Assembly: GCF_036983985.1 (NCBI RefSeq)
Contig: NZ_JALAHQ010000006.1
Span: 69,365-133,364 of the forward strand
DNA length: 64,000 nt
Source of the DNA: Alishewanella metallidurans
GTDB taxonomy: Bacteria > Pseudomonadota > Gammaproteobacteria > Enterobacterales > Alteromonadaceae
Direction of reading: 5' to 3'
Shown: in pieces, positions 60,281 through 64,000 of the stretch
Layout of the letters: each line of letters opens with the position of its first letter
Numbering within the stretch: position 1 is the first letter of the stretch
The notes under the pieces: generated by a model
What the model saw: the letters and a program-made list of their open reading frames with translations, nothing else
What the model was told of the DNA's origin: nothing
Databases searched by the model: none
Translations under genes and position numbers: made by a program

Positions 60281-60835
60281 ATGTTAGAATTAGAGCGTGT
60301 ATTACAAGCATTAAAAGACGGTGGTGTCATCGCATATCCAACCGAAGCAGTGTATGGCTTGGGTTGTGATCCAGACAACGAAACCGCAGTAATGGCATTG
60401 TTAGCTATTAAGCAGCGCACGGTAGATAAAGGGCTTATTTTAGTCGCTGCAAACTATTCACAGTTATTACCCTACGTTGATGATAAAGCCATTCCACCAG
60501 AAAAACGCTACCAAATTTTTTCGAGTTGGCCTGGCCACATCAGCTGGATATTGCCAGCCAGTAAAGCGGCACCCAAATGGATTACTGGCCAGTTTAATTC
60601 TATCGCCGTGAGGGTAAGCGCGCATCCTGTAGTGCATGCATTATGTGCTGACTACGGTAAGCCTTTGGTATCTACTAGTGCTAATTTATCTGGCTGTCCT
60701 GCTATAACTAAGCGTGATGAACTTGAGTTGCATTTAGGTAACAAATTGTCGGCAATTATGCCAGGTTCGCTAGGCGGTGCCACGCAGCCTAGTCAAATTC
60801 GTCATGCTGTAACCGGCGACATTATAAGGAGTTAA
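60281..60835 (+). CDS. tsaC: TsaC (YrdC/Sua5), threonylcarbamoyl-AMP synthase
   Basis: A 184-residue enzyme making threonylcarbamoyl-AMP for the t6A modification at tRNA position 37. The family N-terminus GGVIAYPTEAVYGLGCDP (about 14-31) and KPLVSTSANLSGCPA (about 127-141) are diagnostic. E. coli TsaC has 190 residues. hemF starts two bases after it. Confidence 0.96.
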   Translation: MLELERVLQALKDGGVIAYPTEAVYGLGCDPDNETAVMALLAIKQRTVDKGLILVAANYSQLLPYVDDKAIPPEKRYQIFSSWPGHISWILPASKAAPKWITGQFNSIAVRVSAHPVVHALCADYGKPLVSTSANLSGCPAITKRDELELHLGNKLSAIMPGSLGGATQPSQIRHAVTGDIIRS

Positions 60836-60836
60836 G

Positions 60837-61769
60837 GTGACACACAGTCAACCACACCAACATTTAAACGCAGTACAGCAGTTTTTGCAGCAGCTGCAAG
60901 ATAATATCTGTAAAGCGTTAGAGCAGGCCGACGGCGGTGCGTGTTTTGTTGAAGATGCCTGGCAAAGACCGGAAGGCGGCGGCGGTAAAAGTAGGGTACT
61001 TACTGGCGGTAAAGTATTTGAGCAAGCCGGCGTTAATTACTCGCATGTGTTTGGTGCCAATATGCCAGCATCCGCTACCGCACATCGTCCTGAATTAGCG
61101 GGTCGTAGTTTTAATGCTTGCGGTGTGTCACTAGTGATCCACCCTAATAACCCGTATTTGCCAACAACGCATGCTAATGTGCGTTTTTTTATCGCCGAAA
61201 AAGACGGCGAGACGCCGGTATGGTGGTTTGGTGGTGGTTTTGACTTAACGCCCTTTTATCCATTTGAAGAAGACGTTGTACACTGGCATAAAACGGCTAA
61301 AGCGGCGGTTGAGCCTTTTGGTGAACAGTATTACCCTGACTATAAAAAATGGTGTGATGATTACTTTTACTTAAAACATCGTGATGAAACGCGTGGTGTT
61401 GGCGGCTTATTTTTTGACGATTTAAATGCACCAGGCTTTGAGCAAAGTTTTGCTTTAATGCGGGCAGTAGGTGAAGCCTTCGTGCCAGCGTATTTACCTA
61501 TCGTCGAAAAACGTCAAGCAACCCGCTTTGGTGATAAAGAGCGACAATTCCAGCTATATCGTCGCGGCCGCTATGTTGAATTTAACTTGGTATATGACCG
61601 AGGCACGTTGTTTGGTTTACAAAGTGGCGGTCGTACCGAATCAATCTTAATGTCTTTGCCGCCGTTAGTGCGCTGGCAATATGGTTTTGCACCTGAGGTT
61701 GGCAGCCCAGAAGCGTTATTATATGAGCGCTATTTAAAACCGCAAGATTGGTTAGGTGTTAATCGTTAG
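60837..61769 (+). CDS. hemF: Coproporphyrinogen III oxidase, oxygen-dependent
   Basis: A 310-residue enzyme for the aerobic step from coproporphyrinogen III to protoporphyrinogen IX in heme synthesis. The signatures HPNNPYLPTTHANVRFF (about 101-117), WWFGGGFDLTPFYPFEED and the C-terminal YVEFNLVYDRGTLFGLQSGGR are present. The start is GTG (60837), which coincides with its AGGTG ribosome context. It overlaps a truncated globin gene tail to tail by four bases. Confidence 0.97.
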   Translation: MTHSQPHQHLNAVQQFLQQLQDNICKALEQADGGACFVEDAWQRPEGGGGKSRVLTGGKVFEQAGVNYSHVFGANMPASATAHRPELAGRSFNACGVSLVIHPNNPYLPTTHANVRFFIAEKDGETPVWWFGGGFDLTPFYPFEEDVVHWHKTAKAAVEPFGEQYYPDYKKWCDDYFYLKHRDETRGVGGLFFDDLNAPGFEQSFALMRAVGEAFVPAYLPIVEKRQATRFGDKERQFQLYRRGRYVEFNLVYDRGTLFGLQSGGRTESILMSLPPLVRWQYGFAPEVGSPEALLYERYLKPQDWLGVNR

Positions 61770-62212
61770 CAGTTAATCATATGGCTTGCCAGTTGGCCTA
61801 TCGACTGGCGAATGCCTTCACGCAGCATTTTATGTTCAACTACTTCATTTAACGCGTTATCCATACAAAACATCCACTGATCACGTAATTGCTCATTTAC
61901 AGTAAAGGGTAAATGCCGAGCACGTAGCCGAGGGTGGCCGTATTTTTCTTCAAATAACGCCGGGCCACCTAACCAACCAGATAAAAACTCGAAAAATTTC
62001 TGCCGAATGTTATCGAGCGGTAGTGGGTGAATAGCATAGAGTTCTTTAGCTTCTGGCGCGCTTGCCATGATGTCGTAAAAGCGGTTAGCTAAGCGTCGTA
62101 CCGTATCTTCGCCACCCATCAATATATAAGGGGTTTGCTCAGGGCTAGGATGTTGCTTGCTATTTACCGTGGTTTTATTAAAAATCATCTGTACTAACTT
62201 CTTAATGGACAT
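61766..62212 (-). CDS. Group II truncated hemoglobin
   Basis: A 148-residue small globin. The N-terminal 33 residues are a low-complexity extension. The globin core (about 34-146) has the group II pattern: FYDIMASAPEAKELYAIHP, then FFEFLSGWLGGPALFEEKYGHPRLRARHLPF, whose HPRLRARH contains the proximal histidine, and the distal Trp in QWMFCMDNAL. Such proteins bind O2 or react with NO and peroxide. The tail-to-tail overlap with hemF and proximity to aroE suggest nothing more than compact packing. Confidence 0.92.
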   Translation of the reverse strand: MSIKKLVQMIFNKTTVNSKQHPSPEQTPYILMGGEDTVRRLANRFYDIMASAPEAKELYAIHPLPLDNIRQKFFEFLSGWLGGPALFEEKYGHPRLRARHLPFTVNEQLRDQWMFCMDNALNEVVEHKMLREGIRQSIGQLASHMINC

Positions 62213-62217
62213 TTGCT

Positions 62218-63033
62218 GTGGACCGTTATGCTGTATTCGGAAATCCGATTGGGCAATCTAAATCACCCTTTATTCATACTCAATTTGCTGAGCAATGCCA
62301 GCAGCAACTGAGCTACGAGGCCATTCTAGCACCAGTCGATGCTTTTGCCGACAGCTGGCAAACGTTTGTCGCGCAAGGTGGGTGTGGCGCCAATGTTACT
62401 GCGCCATTTAAACAACAGGCGTATCAGTTGGCCGATAGTGTTTCTGAACGGGCAAAACTAGCAGGTGCGGTAAACACCTTTTATTTTGACGAGAGTGGAA
62501 AACTACATGGTGATAATACCGACGGCATAGGTTTGGTTAACGATTTACAACGTTTAGGCATTAACTTAAATGCTTGTCGAATATTACTGCTAGGTGCGGG
62601 TGGCGCCAGTAGGGGCGTAGTTGGTCCGTTACTCGATGCGGGCGTTAGCCAAGTAGTACTAGCTAATCGCACGCCAGAAAAAGCGCACAGTATCGCTGCA
62701 AGTTTTGATAGTCGAGTGTTGGCTTGTGGTTTTGCGCAGATCCCTCATCAGCCATATCCATTAGTTATAAATGCTACCTCCTCTGGTTTAAGTCATCAGC
62801 GGCCTGATATCGCCGGTGAGCATCTACAACATACAGAGTTAGCTTACGATATGAGTTATGCAGCTCAACCTACCGCTTTTATGAGTTGGAGTAAGCAGCA
62901 GGGCGCAAAGCAACAAGTTGATGGTTTGGGTATGTTGGTCGCGCAAGCTGCTGAGGCGTTTTATATTTGGCGCGGAAAAAAGCCGGATATTGCGCCAGTA
63001 CTAACACGATTAAAGCAGCAGCTAGCTATATGA
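62218..63033 (+). CDS. aroE: Shikimate dehydrogenase
   Basis: A 271-residue NADP enzyme of aromatic amino acid synthesis. NPIGQSKSP (9-17) binds shikimate, the catalytic pair is Lys65 (APFKQQ) and Asp102 (DNTDG), and GAGGAS (126-131) binds NADP. GTG (62218) is the start, giving MDRYAVFGNP, parallel to E. coli METYAVFGNP. It is coupled to the next gene by ATGA. Confidence 0.97.
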   Translation: MDRYAVFGNPIGQSKSPFIHTQFAEQCQQQLSYEAILAPVDAFADSWQTFVAQGGCGANVTAPFKQQAYQLADSVSERAKLAGAVNTFYFDESGKLHGDNTDGIGLVNDLQRLGINLNACRILLLGAGGASRGVVGPLLDAGVSQVVLANRTPEKAHSIAASFDSRVLACGFAQIPHQPYPLVINATSSGLSHQRPDIAGEHLQHTELAYDMSYAAQPTAFMSWSKQQGAKQQVDGLGMLVAQAAEAFYIWRGKKPDIAPVLTRLKQQLAI

Positions 63034-63266
63034 ATCAGCAGCTGATCTTTAATAATGATTTTCATCTAGTGCCAGCGCGCAGCGCGGTATGTTTCAGTTG
63101 CTTAGTTGCAGGCTTTAAAGTGCAGTGCTTTATTGCCATTCCGGCCAAACAAGATGGTGCCGAGTTCTTGCAAGAGGTTATAACCAATGCGTTTAGCTGG
63201 GAAGATTGCGTCGAGCAAGCGATTGCTGACGACGCAGTTAATGAAACCGCAGAGCTTTGGATTTAA
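63030..63266 (+). CDS. DUF1488-family protein (YrdB-like)
   Basis: 78 residues from ATG 63030, which overlaps the aroE stop as ATGA. The longer in-frame extension lies inside aroE. The protein fits DUF1488 in length and in pattern (LVPARSAVCFSCLVAGFKVQCFI, a C-terminal AELWI). E. coli has yrdB at the same place after aroE. The function is unknown. It overlaps yrdA tail to tail by four bases. Confidence 0.85.
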   Translation: MNQQLIFNNDFHLVPARSAVCFSCLVAGFKVQCFIAIPAKQDGAEFLQEVITNAFSWEDCVEQAIADDAVNETAELWI

Positions 63267-63796
63267 GCGTCGGCTAAATACTCATCCTTTAATACGACAT
63301 AGTTAGCGGCAGACTCACTAAGAAAAGCTTTTTCGCCATCATTAAGCGGCCGAGCTTGCTTAGCTGGGCTGCCCACATACAAATAGCCACTTTGTAGTGT
63401 TTTACCTGGTGGTACTAAACTACCCGCACCAATAATAACGTCGTCTTCTACTATTACGTCATCCATAACAATAGCGCCCATACCAATCAGAATGCGATTA
63501 CCTAGCGTGCAGCCATGTAGCATTACCTTATGCCCCACAGTAACATCTTCACCTATTATAAGCGGTGAACCATTAGGCTTACCTTTACTCGGGCGCGATA
63601 AATGCAGCACACAACCGTCTTGAATATTAGTACGTGCGCCAATGCGCATAATGTTTACATCGCCACGCGCGGCGACTAGCGGCCAAATGCTAACATCATC
63701 CGCTAACACTATATTGCCCACTATTACCGCAGACTCATCTACATAAACTGCTCTACCAAGAGTTGGTAAAATACCTTTATAGGCTCTTATCGTCAT
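63263..63796 (-). CDS. yrdA: Gamma-carbonic-anhydrase-family protein (YrdA-like)
   Basis: 177 residues from ATG 63796 (GGAGGG upstream), a left-handed beta-helix hexapeptide protein. Zinc-binding-type histidines appear in GCVLHLSR, GHKVMLHGC and the surrounding repeats. The YrdA/PaaY group shares the gamma-CA fold, but its catalytic activity is often unproven. E. coli yrdA also sits between aroE-yrdB and an rrn operon. Confidence 0.93.
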   Translation of the reverse strand: MTIRAYKGILPTLGRAVYVDESAVIVGNIVLADDVSIWPLVAARGDVNIMRIGARTNIQDGCVLHLSRPSKGKPNGSPLIIGEDVTVGHKVMLHGCTLGNRILIGMGAIVMDDVIVEDDVIIGAGSLVPPGKTLQSGYLYVGSPAKQARPLNDGEKAFLSESAANYVVLKDEYLADA

Positions 63797-64000
63797 AATT
63801 CCCTCCAATGCCGAGATATTATGCAATAAATGCTGCTAAAAAGCGCTGATCGTTGAAACTTTATGCGAACGATTCATAAAGTGTAATATTTCTGAAATAA
63901 CCGCTTGCACGACAATTAAAACCCCCTATAATGCGCGCCATGCCACGGGGTAGAGCGCTAGCGCACTCTCCGAGGGGTTTTAGAAATAGAGTCAAAAATC
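63797..64000 (+). promoter_or_regulatory. rRNA-operon-type promoter and leader
   Basis: TTGCAC (63905-63910) and a perfect TATAAT (63927-63932) are 16 bases apart. A GCGCGCC discriminator follows, typical of stringently controlled rRNA promoters, and an AT-rich UP-like stretch (about 63860-63900) precedes. A hairpin AGAGCGC-TA-GCGCACTCT (63952-63969) starts the leader. No rRNA sequence lies within the window. The 16S gene would be expected shortly after, as yrdA adjoins rrnD in E. coli. Confidence 0.75.

Noticed and set aside
60162..60311. N-terminal extension of PurE by 50 residues
   Set aside because: It covers the promoter and the start of tsaC on the other strand; ATG 60161 has a proper ribosome site and fits the family.
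1..64000. tRNA genes, CRISPR arrays, insertion sequences or prophage genes
   Set aside because: I looked in the intergenic regions and saw no cloverleaf, direct-repeat array, transposase or phage gene; this was by eye, not by a scanner.

Overview
The window is chromosomal DNA from a gammaproteobacterium. Gene order and protein similarity suggest the Alteromonadales/Chromatiaceae group (Rheinheimera, Alishewanella or Arsukibacterium-like). This is inferred from synteny: no rRNA gene lies in the window. It covers the replication-origin neighbourhood and is mostly conserved housekeeping genes.

Layout. 1-9.2 kb: 5' part of glmU, an AT-rich orphan gene, then the complete F1Fo ATP synthase operon atpIBEFHAGDC on the minus strand. 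9.3-13.5 kb: parB, parA, rsmG and mnmG on the minus strand. 13.55-13.97 kb: a recognisable oriC (AT-rich 13-mers, DnaA boxes, dense GATC sites) between mnmG and mioC, as in E. coli. 14.1-25 kb: mioC, a DEAD-box helicase, an M1-type peptidase, trxC, a PEBP-family protein, metY with MetJ boxes, a broken lipoprotein-protease gene and mnmE. 25-36.9 kb: yidC-yidD-rnpA-rpmH facing dnaA-dnaN-recF-gyrB, then glyQS. recF carries two perfect ParB-binding parS sites, matching the parAB genes 20 kb away. 37-41 kb: a small signalling cluster (GGDEF cyclase, double receiver, GAF protein), an XRE-regulator operon with three phased operator-like sites, and tusA. 41-49.4 kb: fadBA (with a PsrA-like operator), slt, pepQ and trkH. 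49.4-50.95 kb: an AT-rich two-gene insert, described below. 51-64 kb: trkA-rsmB-fmt-def, LysM protein, dprA-smg-yrdD, purEK, tsaC-hemF, truncated globin, aroE-yrdB, yrdA. The window ends at a strong promoter of rRNA type.

The most unusual part is the insert at 49.4-50.95 kb. It encodes a precursor-like protein whose last 48 residues carry eight cysteines in nearly the spacing of the myxobacterial bacteriocin fulvocin C. Two bases later begins a membrane protein with a thioredoxin-like CGSC domain, a plausible disulfide-forming maturation partner. A 16-codon signal-peptide-like leader lies in frame just upstream of the precursor but is cut off by a TGA codon. The system is therefore either a freshly damaged bacteriocin locus or one that uses an internal start or read-through.

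Other notable signals are a plus-strand terminator next to oriC that implies an unannotated short transcript, a pseudogene at 22.3-23.5 kb, and a receiver domain lacking its phospho-acceptor aspartate.
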